A stretch of 64,000 nucleotides of DNA from Sphingomonadaceae bacterium (GCA_947463325.1 CANHQT010000005.1:1-64000), one strand, 5' to 3'; counted from the first letter of the stretch, positions 10,626 to 19,435 are shown. Translations and numbers: made by a program. The notes: generated by a model from the letters alone, not told the origin.

Positions 10626-10871
10626 ATGCACGATTCTACCAGCGCTGCGGCGCCCACCCCCTTCCTTGCCGGCCGCAGCATGGTTGAGGATGCCGCAAGC
10701 CTTGCCCGCGAGTTCGGCGATGACGCTCCCTACGCCGCCAGCCTGCGGGCTGCACGCAGCCGCGCGCGCGACAATGCGCTGGACTGGTGCCATTGGCGCG
10801 AGGTGGGCCGGCTGGTCGGCTGGCTTTCGGGCGAAGGCGTGGACGGAATCGATGCTGCGACCCGCCACTGA
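10626..10871 (+). CDS. Small conserved hypothetical protein
   Basis: An 81-residue acidic, alpha-helical protein without signal peptide or membrane segment. The segment FLAGRSMVEDAASLAREFGDDAPYAASLRAARSRARDNALDWCHWREV gives way to a short amphipathic tail. It resembles short uncharacterised proteins of sphingomonads; I assign no function. The ATG at 10626 is preferred to a longer in-frame start at 10581 because a TTGAGG-N18-GATTAT box pair ends just before it. It converges on the lipoprotein gene. Confidence 0.65.
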   Translation: MHDSTSAAAPTPFLAGRSMVEDAASLAREFGDDAPYAASLRAARSRARDNALDWCHWREVGRLVGWLSGEGVDGIDAATRH

Positions 10872-10893
10872 CAGCTGGCGATGATCGCGGGCG

Positions 10894-11643
10894 TCAGCGC
10901 CCGCCAGTCGCCACCAGATCGACGTCGACCATGCCGCCGGCCATCGGGCGGGCCATCACGACAAAGGCTTCCTCGCCCTTGGTGCCGCCGAGATAATGTT
11001 CGGTGCCGCGCAGCAGATGCTCGGCGGTAAAGCCGTTGCGTCGGGCCATGGTGTAATAGAAATCGAGCACAGCCTGCATTCCTGCGCGGCTCTGGAAATT
11101 GACGATGCGCACATTGCAGCGGCCGTTGGCAACGCCCGCCGCCTCGATCAGTGCGGCGCGCGGATAAACGGGGAATGCCGCCGGCAACCGGGTTGCCCAT
11201 TCCGATCCGTAGCGGACATCGGCCGCGCAGCTTGCTCCTGCTTGCTGACGGGCTAGGCCGCCGAGCGTCGCCGGACGCGGACCGGCGTCGCAATTACCCT
11301 GGCACTGTGCGGCAAAGTCGCCCGGCTCTGGTGCGCTAAGCATGCGGTTGGCGACCAGCCGGCGCGCTTCGGCCTGCGATTCGGCAGCGCTGCCACCGCG
11401 CATGGCGGGTACAGCGCCTTCTGCGGGCCGCGCACCTGCTGTCGCGCTGGCGCTATTCGACTGACCGGTCAGCTCCGGATCGACCATGATCGCGTCACCC
11501 AGCGCGCCTTTGACCGCCGTATCGCTGGAAGTCAGGCCATCATCCTGTTCGGATATCTGGGCGGGCTCGCCACCGCGGCATGCCCCGAGCGAAAGGCTCA
11601 TCAGCGCGGCGGCACCCGCCAGCATGATTGAACGAGGCGACAT
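10894..11643 (-). CDS. Lipoprotein of unknown function
   Basis: The 249-residue protein has a lipoprotein signal peptide with lipobox LSLGACRGG (Cys ~24). A low-complexity Ala/Ser/Gly linker spans about residues 30-110. The C-terminal ~130 residues form a folded domain with SEWATRLPAAFPVYPRAALIEAAG, NGRCNVRIVNF and VLDFYYTMARRNGF, containing four more cysteines (QCQGNC, GASCAAD, GRCNV). The domain seems to be a conserved sphingomonad type without known role. GGAG lies 8 bases before the ATG, which is preferred to a longer frame. Confidence 0.75.
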   Translation of the reverse strand: MSPRSIMLAGAAALMSLSLGACRGGEPAQISEQDDGLTSSDTAVKGALGDAIMVDPELTGQSNSASATAGARPAEGAVPAMRGGSAAESQAEARRLVANRMLSAPEPGDFAAQCQGNCDAGPRPATLGGLARQQAGASCAADVRYGSEWATRLPAAFPVYPRAALIEAAGVANGRCNVRIVNFQSRAGMQAVLDFYYTMARRNGFTAEHLLRGTEHYLGGTKGEEAFVVMARPMAGGMVDVDLVATGGR

Positions 11644-11778
11644 GGTTAATTCTCCGGCCATGCGGGGCACCATTTCCCCACGGATTTGCGCCATATTGCG
11701 GCGCGTCTGCGTTAACCGCAAGGCGGCAATCAGGGTTAAGCCGGTACTTGCCCTGTCCGCAAATGGGACGCCCGACGC

Positions 11779-11806
11779 TTGTTTCGGGTCGCGTGCCGAT
11801 TATGTT
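11779..11806 (+). promoter_or_regulatory. Predicted promoter giving a leaderless mRNA for the small membrane protein
   Basis: TTGTTT (11779-11784) and TATGTT (11801-11806) are separated by 16 bases. The -10 box ends 6 bases before the ATG at 11813, so transcription would begin at or next to the start codon. No Shine-Dalgarno is present. Confidence 0.45.
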
Positions 11807-11812
11807 CGCTGA

Positions 11813-12034
11813 ATGCTGAACATTGTATCACTGCTCATCGGTGTCGTTGCCCTGTTTCTGGGCATCTTCGCTTTCCTGCCCTTTCTGGGCTGGGCATATT
11901 GGCTAATCGTGCCGATGGCACTCGTCGGTTTGGCCTTCGGGCAGCTTTCCGATCGGCGCGCAGGACGCAACCTCAACCTGATCGTTATTGTCATCGGCCT
12001 GATCCGCCTGTCGATGGGCGGCGGCCTTATCTGA
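11813..12034 (+). CDS. Small two-helix membrane protein, unknown function
   Basis: A 73-residue protein made of two or three hydrophobic segments (NIVSLLIGVVALFLGIFAF, LIVPMALVGLAFGQLS and NLIVIVIGLIRL) separated by a short polar RRAGR loop. It should be an inner membrane protein. No family with known function is recognised. The gene converges on pyrC with 3 bases between stops. Confidence 0.72.
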   Translation: MLNIVSLLIGVVALFLGIFAFLPFLGWAYWLIVPMALVGLAFGQLSDRRAGRNLNLIVIVIGLIRLSMGGGLI

Positions 12035-12037
12035 TCA

Positions 12038-13084
12038 TCAGTCGGCCATGCGCCAGCGCAGCGTTTCGCCTGCGTGGAACAGCACGACCTGCGTTCCCGC
12101 TGCTTCGACCGATTCTGGTACGGGCTGATCGGCGCGCACCAGCGTAATCCGCTCTTCGTTGACCGGCAGCTTGTAGAAGGCCGGGCCGTGAAGGCTGGCA
12201 AAGCCTTCAAACTGGTCGATCGCGCCTTCTTCCTCGAACACGGTGAGATAGCTTTCGAGCGCATGGGCGGCGTTGAAAATGCCGGCGCAGCCGCAGGATG
12301 ATTCTTTCGATTCGACGCTATGGGGCGCACTGTCGGTGCCCAGGAAATATTTGGGGGAACCGCTCGTCGCCGCTTCGCGCAGCCGAAGCCGATGAAATTC
12401 CCGCTTCGCCACCGGCAAACAATAGGCATGGGGGCGGATGCCGCCGGCGAACATGGCGTTGCGGTTGATGTGCAGATGCTGGGGTGTGATCGTCGCAGCG
12501 ATGTTTGGCCCGGAATCGCGGACGAAATCCGCAGCCTCTGCCGTCGTGATATGCTCAAAGACGATGCGCAGATCGGGAAAATCCCGGACGACGCGGGTCA
12601 AGGTGCGCTCGATGAACACAGCCTCCCGGTCGAAGATATCGACATCATGGTCGGTGACCTCGCCGTGGATCAGCAAAGGCATGTCGATGACCTGCATCCG
12701 CTCCAGCACGCGATAGATGTTGGCGATGTCGGTGACGCCGTGCGCGCTCCCGGTGGTCGCATGCGCAGGATAAAGCTTTGCAGCAGTGAACACGCCTTCG
12801 CCATGCCCGCGCGCGATCTCGTCTGGATCGAGATTGTCGGTGAGGTAGCAGGTGATGAGCGGCATGAAGCTGATGCCATCCGGCACCGCCGCCAAAATGC
12901 GTTCCCGATAGGCCGCGCCTGCCGCTGCTGTTGTGACGGGCGGTGACAGGTTGGGCATCACAATCGCGCGCGCGAACTGACGCGCTGTATAGCCTGCTAC
13001 CGCCTCCAGCATTGCGCCGTCGCGGAGGTGAACATGCCAGTCATCGGGACGGCGGATCGTGATGCTATCGGGTGACAAAGCCAT
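12038..13084 (-). CDS. pyrC: Dihydroorotase PyrC
   Basis: PyrC closes N-carbamoyl-aspartate to dihydroorotate in pyrimidine synthesis. The 348-residue length and sequence match the E. coli-type (class II) enzyme: metal-binding DDWHVHLRDG at residue ~15, the carboxylated lysine in FTAAKLYPAHATT, and metal or substrate histidines in LLIHGEVTD, FEHITTAEA and ITPQHLHINRN; LGTDSAPH holds the catalytic Asp. The start codon physically overlaps that of a potential longer form of the divergent ygfZ-like gene. Confidence 0.95.
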   Translation of the reverse strand: MALSPDSITIRRPDDWHVHLRDGAMLEAVAGYTARQFARAIVMPNLSPPVTTAAAGAAYRERILAAVPDGISFMPLITCYLTDNLDPDEIARGHGEGVFTAAKLYPAHATTGSAHGVTDIANIYRVLERMQVIDMPLLIHGEVTDHDVDIFDREAVFIERTLTRVVRDFPDLRIVFEHITTAEAADFVRDSGPNIAATITPQHLHINRNAMFAGGIRPHAYCLPVAKREFHRLRLREAATSGSPKYFLGTDSAPHSVESKESSCGCAGIFNAAHALESYLTVFEEEGAIDQFEGFASLHGPAFYKLPVNEERITLVRADQPVPESVEAAGTQVVLFHAGETLRWRMAD

Positions 13085-13106
13085 GTCGCGCCCCTACCTC
13101 AGCGAT

Positions 13107-13817
13107 ATGCCTGCAACAACCCTTACTGATCGCGCTCTTATCCGCCTGTCTGGCGATGATGTGCGCGGCTTCCTGCAGGGCCTTGTCACCAATGATGTGT
13201 CCGGCGAACTCCCGGTCTGGGCAGCCCTGCTGACCGCGCAGGGCAAATGCCTGTTTGATTTTCTTGTCTGGGGCGATGGCGAAGATCTGCTGATCGATTG
13301 CGAGGCTGTGCGCGCTGAGTCGCTGATGAAACGGCTGACGCTGTATCGCTTGCGCCGTGCCATCGCGATTGTGCCCGAGCCTGCCCTTTGCGTGCATTGG
13401 GCAGCACAGGGTGACTCCGGGGTCGCTGACCCCCGCCTCCCGGCACTTGGCCGACGCTGGTTGGCGCCGGCAGGGGAGGGTTCGGCTGACGAGGCATGGC
13501 GCGCGCACCGGCTGTCGCTGGGGGTAGCCGAAGGCGCGGCGGAGCTGGGCGATGGCGAGATATTGTGGCTGGAATGCAATGCCGCGGAACTCAACGGCGT
13601 CAGCTTCACCAAGGGCTGCTACGTCGGGCAGGAAAATACAGCGCGCATGAACTGGCGGCAAAAGGTCAACCGCCGCATCGTCGTGCTGCCGCTGGTCGAT
13701 TTCGATCCAAAGCGGCAGATGGTCGGCTATCCCGCACTTGGCCTGACCGTTGAACATTGGCGCGTGGAGGATGTCCCGCCGCACGGCTGGCGCTCTTGGA
13801 TGGGTGACCGCAACTAG
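13107..13817 (+). CDS. YgfZ/GcvT-domain folate-binding protein (Fe-S cluster maintenance)
   Basis: The 236-residue protein has the YgfZ signature KGCYVGQENTARM near residue 170, whose cysteine is essential in E. coli YgfZ, plus the N-terminal LIRLSGDDVRGFLQGLVTNDV shared with GcvT. YgfZ binds tetrahydrofolate and supports certain Fe-S enzymes such as MiaB, and possibly the radical SAM enzymes RlmN and RimO encoded in this window. I chose MPATTLTDRALIRL; an ATG 24 bases earlier would overlap the pyrC start codon. Confidence 0.88.
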   Translation: MPATTLTDRALIRLSGDDVRGFLQGLVTNDVSGELPVWAALLTAQGKCLFDFLVWGDGEDLLIDCEAVRAESLMKRLTLYRLRRAIAIVPEPALCVHWAAQGDSGVADPRLPALGRRWLAPAGEGSADEAWRAHRLSLGVAEGAAELGDGEILWLECNAAELNGVSFTKGCYVGQENTARMNWRQKVNRRIVVLPLVDFDPKRQMVGYPALGLTVEHWRVEDVPPHGWRSWMGDRN

Positions 13818-13829
13818 CTGTGCCGTTCA

Positions 13830-13858
13830 TCGACAGGCCATCCGGCTTGCGATAGCTT
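13830..13858 (+). promoter_or_regulatory. Predicted promoter for the cysteine-containing secreted protein (leaderless type)
   Basis: TCGACA and TAGCTT are separated by 17 bases; the -10 box ends 7 bases before the ATG at 13866. No Shine-Dalgarno is seen, which suits a leaderless mRNA. Confidence 0.4.
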
Positions 13859-13865
13859 TCAGACC

Positions 13866-14852
13866 ATGTCGATCCTGCTTCTCGCCGCTCTTGCAACAGC
13901 GCCGGCCGATGCCGCGCCCGAATGCAATGCCGTCACCGCGCGGGCGGTCACATTTGCGGAGGCGGCAGCGGCCGGCAATGATGGCGAATGTGTCCGGATC
14001 GAAGGCGTGACCGTCGGCCGCCTGCTGCTAGAGGATGGTCGTGCCCGCTACCGGCTAGAGACCCGGGAGAATGACCCGTCGAGCACCGGTGCGGTTCTCG
14101 GCTTCTACGCACCCCGGGCGTTCGATCAGCCTACCCGCGTGCGCGTCACCGGGCGGCTTGGTAATTGCGAGGCGTGGCAGCGGGAGGTGGAAGCCGCCGA
14201 TCGCGTGCGGTCCGCTCAAGGCGAAGCTGTGATCACCATGCTTACCGGCTATTGCCATTATTTCAGGGGTCAGGTCATTCGCGCCGTCACGGTCGAGGAG
14301 CTTGGCCCGGCACAATTTGTCCGCCTGACGCGGACAAGTGCTGGCCCGGGCCTCGGTAATCTCGCACCTCTGGCCCAAGGCGACGTCCGGTCGCGGATGG
14401 AGGTTGCAGCTGTAAGTTTCTTGGGCGCAGTCACCCGCGGGGAACGCGAGCTGCTGACAAGCATGCACGGCGGTGGCGCTAATGGCCGTCGTTCCCGGCG
14501 CGATGTGGAGAGCTCCGTTGCGCTCATCCTCGACGCCGAAGACAGCCCCTTTGCCTCGCTTCGCGGCTATGACGGGGAAATCACGTTCGAACTTTTCGGC
14601 TGGAAGGAACCGCTGTGGGCCGATGCCGACTGGCGGCAGCAGGCTGCTCAGCGCGGTGAGGCGGACGCCATCGCCTGCTTCTCCGCCGCGCGCGATGCCG
14701 ATAGCCAGTGGCCGATCGATAGCAAGGATGCCGATAATTTTTCCGAGCGGCCCTATGCCTGCACGCGCATCCGGATCAGCGGAGAGGAGCTTGAGGCACC
14801 GGCCCGGTTCGATACCGAACAGGCACGCACCAGCGTGCCCGAACCGCGCTGA
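13866..14852 (+). CDS. Secreted protein of unknown function with six cysteines
   Basis: The 328-residue protein has a short signal peptide (MSILLLAALATAPADAA). The mature part has six cysteines, each in a distinct short motif (PEC, GEC, GNC, GYC, IACF, YACT), an even number suiting three disulfides in the periplasm. The first ~110 residues look like an OB-type beta barrel (CVRIEGVTVGRLLLEDGRARYRL, PTRVRVTGRLGNC). I do not recognise a family. The retropepsin-like protease gene follows 44 bases later on the same strand. Confidence 0.72.
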   Translation: MSILLLAALATAPADAAPECNAVTARAVTFAEAAAAGNDGECVRIEGVTVGRLLLEDGRARYRLETRENDPSSTGAVLGFYAPRAFDQPTRVRVTGRLGNCEAWQREVEAADRVRSAQGEAVITMLTGYCHYFRGQVIRAVTVEELGPAQFVRLTRTSAGPGLGNLAPLAQGDVRSRMEVAAVSFLGAVTRGERELLTSMHGGGANGRRSRRDVESSVALILDAEDSPFASLRGYDGEITFELFGWKEPLWADADWRQQAAQRGEADAIACFSAARDADSQWPIDSKDADNFSERPYACTRIRISGEELEAPARFDTEQARTSVPEPR

Positions 14853-14896
14853 GGGCCTTTACCGCTGACTAACCCTGGTCTGCCAAACTGCGCAGC

Positions 14897-15421
14897 ATGG
14901 TTGCACGCACACTCTTTTTGGTCACCGGTTCGGCATTCGGGCTGGCGCTGGTGACGTTGCAGCTGGCGGATAAGGTTGAAGAGAGCCCGTCCGCTGCCGC
15001 ACCTGTCATCGCCACGGTCGCGGATGTGCCGGTGCCAGCACCAACAGCGCCTGCCGGAAGTGCGCAGATCACGCGCCGCGCCGACGGCCATTTCCATGCC
15101 GATGTGCTGCTTAACGGCCAGCGCGTTGAGATGCTGGTTGATTCGGGCGCGAGCATGATCGTGCTTGATGAAGCGCTTGCCGCACGGCTCGGTATTCGTC
15201 CGCCAGAGGCTGCCTATACCGGAGAGGCGCGCACCGCCAATGGCTCTGCCCGCTTTGCGCCGGTCCGGCTGGCGAGCGTGCGCATCGGCGGGATCGAGCG
15301 GCGTGATGTGGCCGCAGGCGTGATGCGCGGCAATGGCTTGCCGGTGCCGCTGCTCGGCCAGTCCTTCCTCTCCACTATCGATAAAGTGACGATCAGCGGT
15401 GATCGCATGATCTTGGAATAG
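14897..15421 (+). CDS. Retropepsin-like clan AA aspartic protease
   Basis: The 174-residue protein has an N-terminal membrane anchor or signal (MVARTLFLVTGSAFGLALV), a Pro/Ala linker, and one retropepsin domain with the catalytic triad in MLVDSGASMIVLDE (Asp-Ser-Gly). LLGQSFLSTID near the end matches the second hydrophobic-Gly element of TIGR02281 proteases. One domain per chain implies an active homodimer, in the periplasm. Targets are unknown. Confidence 0.87.
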   Translation: MVARTLFLVTGSAFGLALVTLQLADKVEESPSAAAPVIATVADVPVPAPTAPAGSAQITRRADGHFHADVLLNGQRVEMLVDSGASMIVLDEALAARLGIRPPEAAYTGEARTANGSARFAPVRLASVRIGGIERRDVAAGVMRGNGLPVPLLGQSFLSTIDKVTISGDRMILE

Positions 15422-15465
15422 CCCACCGCTTGCAACGCGGTCCGGTTCGGGCCATCTCGATAGAC

Positions 15466-16131
15466 ATGACCCAGCCTGCCGAACCGCCGCTGCGCGCCGC
15501 TATCATTCCGGTGACCCCGCTGCAGCAGAACTGCACCCTCATCTGGTGCACAAAGACGATGCGTGGCGCCTTCACTGATCCGGGCGGAGATCTGCCGCGC
15601 TTGCGCGATGCCCTCGTCAAGACCGGGGTGACGCTGGAGAAAATCCTGATCACCCACGGTCATATCGATCATTGCGGAGAGGCCGGCATCCTCGCTCGCG
15701 AATATGGCGTGCCAATCGAAGGGCCGCATGAGGATGATCGTTTCTGGATTAGCCGGCTTGATGAGGATGGCCGGAAATATGGCGTCAACGGACAGGTGTT
15801 CGAACCCGACCGTTGGCTGGTGAATGGCGATCAGGTGACAGTCGGTGACCTCGTGCTCGACGTCATCCACTGCCCCGGGCACACGCCTGGCCATGTCGTA
15901 TTCCACCACGCGCCATCACGGTTCGCCATCGTCGGCGACGTGCTGTTCAAGGGATCAATTGGTCGCACCGACTTTCCGATGGGCAATCATGCCGATCTTA
16001 TCAATGCGATCACCACCCGGCTGTGGCCGCTTGGCGGGGAAACAGTGTTCGTGCCGGGTCATGGGCCCACCAGCAATTTTGCGCACGAACGCAAAACCAA
16101 TGCATTCGTCAGCGATTATGCGCTGAGCTGA
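15466..16131 (+). CDS. MBL-fold metallo-hydrolase (glyoxalase II/YcbL-like)
   Basis: The 221-residue protein has the metallo-beta-lactamase zinc motif ITHGHIDHCGE (H-x-H-x-D-H) near residue 63, then CPGHTPGHV, VGDVLFKGSIGRTDF and VPGHGPTSNFAHER, which supply the remaining metal ligands. Relatives hydrolyse thioesters such as S-lactoylglutathione. The start MTQPAEPP is preferred to an in-frame upstream start because family similarity begins at RAAIIPVTPLQQNC. Confidence 0.88.
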   Translation: MTQPAEPPLRAAIIPVTPLQQNCTLIWCTKTMRGAFTDPGGDLPRLRDALVKTGVTLEKILITHGHIDHCGEAGILAREYGVPIEGPHEDDRFWISRLDEDGRKYGVNGQVFEPDRWLVNGDQVTVGDLVLDVIHCPGHTPGHVVFHHAPSRFAIVGDVLFKGSIGRTDFPMGNHADLINAITTRLWPLGGETVFVPGHGPTSNFAHERKTNAFVSDYALS

Positions 16132-16141
16132 GGCAGATCGC

Positions 16142-16570
16142 TTAGGCGGCGATGCCGACGCTTGCCGGCAGGTCGCGTTCCTGCATCGCCGCATAGCCTG
16201 TGCTGATGGCAAGGCCCGCGAGGCCGAGCAGCAGCAACATGGTCATCAGCGTTCCGAACATCCGTGCCTTGCTGCCGCTGTCGGCATCCATGCCGATGCC
16301 GTGCGCGATGCGCCCGATGATGTAGAGCGCGGCGGCTATGGCCAGCCAGAGCGGCGGCGTGCCCGACAGTTCGAGCACCAGCACGAGGATCAGGGCGAGC
16401 GGGGTGTTCTCGGCGAAATTGAGATGGGCGCGCATCCGGCGTTGCAGCAGCACGCTGCCCCCATCGCCATGGCTGATCTTTTCAGCGGTTCGCACCTGGC
16501 CGCAACGAATGGCGAGCCAGAGGTTCACAAGGGCAGCGACGCCCGCAAAAATCAGCGTAATGGCCGGCAT
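16142..16570 (-). CDS. MAPEG family membrane protein
   Basis: The 142-residue protein has four predicted membrane helices. RMRAHLNFAENTPLALIL is the hallmark helix-2 motif of MAPEG proteins (R-x-x-x-N-x-x-E-x-x-P), which are related to microsomal glutathione S-transferases. Bacterial members may conjugate glutathione to hydrophobic toxins, but the substrate is unknown. It converges on the MBL hydrolase gene. Confidence 0.88.
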   Translation of the reverse strand: MPAITLIFAGVAALVNLWLAIRCGQVRTAEKISHGDGGSVLLQRRMRAHLNFAENTPLALILVLVLELSGTPPLWLAIAAALYIIGRIAHGIGMDADSGSKARMFGTLMTMLLLLGLAGLAISTGYAAMQERDLPASVGIAA

Positions 16571-16754
16571 AAGTGGATCCCCCCAATTGATGCTCCTTCA
16601 TGGATCAGCAGTCTCGCGCGCGCAACTGATATGCCGCGCATGGCCTTGCGCCGCGCGCCAAAATCGCTAAGGGGGCCGCTGCATCGGCTCCGAGGCGATT
16701 CCCCGATTGTCCGTTTCTGCTGCCCGCCGGATCGTCCAGCGGCACCCAGCAGAT

Positions 16755-16783
16755 TTGCCAATCGGCGGCGCAACCGGTAAGGG
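16755..16783 (+). promoter_or_regulatory. Predicted promoter for rpmF-plsX-fabH
   Basis: TTGCCA and TAAGGG with a 17-base spacer lie about 50 bases before the rpmF ATG. Pattern evidence only. Confidence 0.3.
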
Positions 16784-16832
16784 GCCGCGCTAGTTATTCC
16801 GTTCAGACAGTTTCGAGACAGGTACCCGAGTC

Positions 16833-17012
16833 ATGGCCGTCCCCAAGCGTAAAACCTCCCCGTCGAAGCGCGGCATGCGCCGCAGCCACGACGCGCTCTC
16901 GGTCGAGGCGTTCCAGGAATGCTCGAACTGCGGCGAACTGAAGCGCCCGCATCATGTTTGCCCCGCATGCGGCCATTACAACGGCCGCGAAGTGGTGATC
17001 AAACGCGACTGA
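16833..17012 (+). CDS. rpmF: 50S ribosomal protein L32
   Basis: The 59-residue protein begins [20 protein letters not shown], the L32 signature. It has the zinc-ribbon cysteines CSNC (30, 33) and CPAC (43, 46), so it is the zinc-binding C+ form. It is too short to stand out as an open frame but is unmistakable. It heads the conserved rpmF-plsX-fabH block, which links ribosome and membrane lipid production. Confidence 0.96.
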   Translation: MAVPKRKTSPSKRGMRRSHDALSVEAFQECSNCGELKRPHHVCPACGHYNGREVVIKRD

Positions 17013-17046
17013 CCGGCGCGTTTTTGAAGAAAGGGGTGACCGGGGG

Positions 17047-18090
17047 GTGACCAGACCGCGAATCGCGATTGATGCGATGGGCGGTGATGTCGGTGTGCGC
17101 GTGATGGTGGCCGGCGCGGCCCTCGCCGCTGCTCGGCACCCGCACCTGACCTATCTGTTCGTCGGCGATCAGGAACGCATCGAGCGCGGGCTTGATGCGC
17201 ATCCAGAGCTGCGCAGCCGCAGCGAAATCATCCATACCGACCAGACCGTGTCTGGCGACGATAAACCGTCGCAGGCGCTGAGGAAGATGCGCGGCAGCTC
17301 AATGGGCCTCGCTATCGACGCGGTGAAGCAGGGCCTTGCTGGCGGTGCTGTCTCTTCCGGCAATACCGGCGCACTGATGGCCATGGCCAAGCTCGCGTTG
17401 CGGACGATGCCGGGCATCGACCGGCCGGCGCTCGCTGCTATGCTGCCGACACTCGGCGATAATGACGTGATCATGCTCGATCTCGGTGCCAATACCGAAT
17501 GTGATGCAAACAACCTTGTCCAGTTTGCACTGATGGGTGCCGCCTATGCGCGCACTGCACTGGGTGTCGAACGCCCGCGCGTCGGCCTGCTGAACATCGG
17601 CACAGAAGAAGGCAAGGGCACTGAAAGCGTGCGCGATGCCGCAGCGTTGCTGCGCGCGGCCGAAGGGCTACCGCTCGAATTCAAGGGCTATATCGAGGGT
17701 GACAAGCTCTCGCGCGGTGACGTCGATGTCGTCGTGCATGATGGCTTTTCGGGCAACATCGCACTCAAGACGATCGAAGGGACGGCGCGCTTCGTGACCG
17801 ATCTGCTGCGCCGCGCCTTTACCAGTTCGATCCGCTCCAAGGTCGGTTTCCTGATCTCGCGCCCGGCGACCGAGCTGCTTCGCCACCATCTCGATCCCAA
17901 CAATCATAATGGCGCGGTCTTCCTGGGCCTGAACGGCGTCGTGCTGAAAAGCCACGGCAGCGCTAATGACAAGGGTGTCGCCAATGCCATCCACGTCTGT
18001 GCCGAGCTGCTTGAAAAGGACATTGTCGGTCAGGTGCAGGCCGACCTTGCCGGGCTCAAGGCGACCGCGCCTGCAGCCGTGGCCAAATGA
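17047..18090 (+). CDS. plsX: Phosphate acyltransferase PlsX
   Basis: PlsX turns acyl-ACP into acyl-phosphate, the donor for PlsY in phospholipid synthesis. The 347-residue protein has [11 protein letters not shown] at the N-terminus, [32 protein letters not shown] and [13 protein letters not shown], all typical. It starts with GTG in a GGGG-rich stretch 34 bases after rpmF. Its last four bases overlap the fabH start (ATGA), implying translational coupling. Confidence 0.96.
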   Translation: MTRPRIAIDAMGGDVGVRVMVAGAALAAARHPHLTYLFVGDQERIERGLDAHPELRSRSEIIHTDQTVSGDDKPSQALRKMRGSSMGLAIDAVKQGLAGGAVSSGNTGALMAMAKLALRTMPGIDRPALAAMLPTLGDNDVIMLDLGANTECDANNLVQFALMGAAYARTALGVERPRVGLLNIGTEEGKGTESVRDAAALLRAAEGLPLEFKGYIEGDKLSRGDVDVVVHDGFSGNIALKTIEGTARFVTDLLRRAFTSSIRSKVGFLISRPATELLRHHLDPNNHNGAVFLGLNGVVLKSHGSANDKGVANAIHVCAELLEKDIVGQVQADLAGLKATAPAAVAK

Positions 18091-19052
18091 GACGGCATAG
18101 CGTCATCGCAGGAACAGGCAGCGCCCTTCCGGTGCGCTGCGTCACCAACGCCGAACTCGCTCAACGTGTCGATACCAGCGACGAATGGATCGTGGAGCGC
18201 ACCGGAATCCGCCAGCGGCATATCGCAGGGCAGGGTGAGACGACGGCGACACTCGCGGCTGACGCTGCGCGCGCCGCCATCAAGGCTTCCGGCCTTGCGC
18301 CGACGGACATCGGCCTGATCGTGCTGGCGACAGCGACGCCGGACAATACATTCCCCGCCACCGCGACCAAGGTGCAGGCGTTGCTCGGCATTCCCGATTG
18401 CATCGCTTTCGATGTGGCGGCGGTCTGTTCGGGCTTTCTCTATGCGCTCGGCGTAGCTGATTCGATGCTGCGGGTGGGTGCAGCGCGCCATGCATTGGTG
18501 ATCGGCGCCGAAACGATGAGCCGTATTCTCGACTGGGAGGATCGGTCCACCTGCGTTCTGTTCGGTGACGGGGCGGGCGCAGTCGTGCTGTCTGCCAGCG
18601 AAGCAGGCGATGGACGCGGCATTCTCGCCACGCAGCTTCATGCTGACGGCCGCCATGGCCCGATGCTCTACGTCGATGGTGGCCCATCGACGACGCAGAC
18701 CGTCGGCCATTTGCGGATGCAGGGGCGTGAGGTTTTCCGCCATGCGGTCACCAACCTGTCGGCGGTGATGGGTGAAGTGCTGGCTGAGGCCGGTCTCGAA
18801 CCGGGCGATATCGACTGGGTCGTGCCGCATCAGGCCAACGCACGGATCATCGACGCGACGGCGCGTAAGCTGGGCCTGCCGGCTGAACGGATCGTGCTGA
18901 CCGTTGATCGCCATGCCAACACTTCCGCTGCATCGGTGCCGCTCGCGCTCGATGAGGCTGTACGCGACGGGAGAATCCAGCGCGGCCAGCTTGTCGTGCT
19001 GGAGGCGATGGGCGGTGGCTTTACCTGGGGAGCATCGCTCGTCCGAATGTGA
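18087..19052 (+). CDS. fabH: Beta-ketoacyl-ACP synthase III FabH
   Basis: FabH condenses acetyl-CoA with malonyl-ACP to begin fatty acid synthesis. The 321-residue protein has the triad Cys in [12 protein letters not shown] (~112), His in [10 protein letters not shown] (~245) and Asn in [11 protein letters not shown] (~275), with [14 protein letters not shown] at the N-terminus. It overlaps plsX by 4 bases. Confidence 0.96.
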   Translation: MRRHSVIAGTGSALPVRCVTNAELAQRVDTSDEWIVERTGIRQRHIAGQGETTATLAADAARAAIKASGLAPTDIGLIVLATATPDNTFPATATKVQALLGIPDCIAFDVAAVCSGFLYALGVADSMLRVGAARHALVIGAETMSRILDWEDRSTCVLFGDGAGAVVLSASEAGDGRGILATQLHADGRHGPMLYVDGGPSTTQTVGHLRMQGREVFRHAVTNLSAVMGEVLAEAGLEPGDIDWVVPHQANARIIDATARKLGLPAERIVLTVDRHANTSAASVPLALDEAVRDGRIQRGQLVVLEAMGGGFTWGASLVRM

Positions 19053-19080
19053 GCTCAGCTCCCAATCGGATGTATCAATC

Positions 19081-19109
19081 TTGCTTGGCGCTCAAGCACA
19101 GGTTAGCCT
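19081..19109 (+). promoter_or_regulatory. Predicted ihfA promoter
   Basis: TTGCTT and TAGCCT are separated by 17 bases in the 89-base gap after fabH. A transcript starting near 19117 would have a ~25-base leader containing GGAAGGA, a good ribosome binding site. This suggests that ihfA-merR can be transcribed separately from the upstream block. Confidence 0.4.
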
Positions 19110-19141
19110 GCTCCCGACAAACAATCGGAAGGACCAGACCG

Positions 19142-19435
19142 ATGCCGAACTCCACGCTCACGAGAGCCGAACTTGCCGAATCAATCACCCGTTCTGTTGG
19201 TCTGTCTCGCGCTGACTCGCTTCGCATGGTCGAATCGATGCTCGACGAGATGACTGACGCGCTCGAAAGGGGGGAGCAGGTTAAGCTGACAGGGTTCGGC
19301 ACCTTTACCCTGCGTGACAAGCGGGAACGCATCGGGCGTAATCCCAAGACTGGTGTCGAAGTGCCGATCACGCCGCGCCGCGTGCTGGGCTTCCGCGCGA
19401 GCCAGTCTGTTCGCGAACGGATCGCGCGAGGCTGA
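19142..19435 (+). CDS. ihfA: Integration host factor alpha subunit
   Basis: The 97-residue HU/IHF-family protein has [21 protein letters not shown]-like [15 protein letters not shown] and the beta-arm [17 protein letters not shown], with the conserved Pro that intercalates into bent DNA. Position after fabH and before a MerR gene is the conserved alphaproteobacterial place for ihfA. Its stop overlaps the next start (TGATG). Confidence 0.93.
   Translation: MPNSTLTRAELAESITRSVGLSRADSLRMVESMLDEMTDALERGEQVKLTGFGTFTLRDKRERIGRNPKTGVEVPITPRRVLGFRASQSVRERIARG

Noticed and set aside
16571-16832. Small minus-strand frame between MAPEG and rpmF
   Set aside because: Arg-rich random composition, no start signal, and it covers the likely rpmF promoter.
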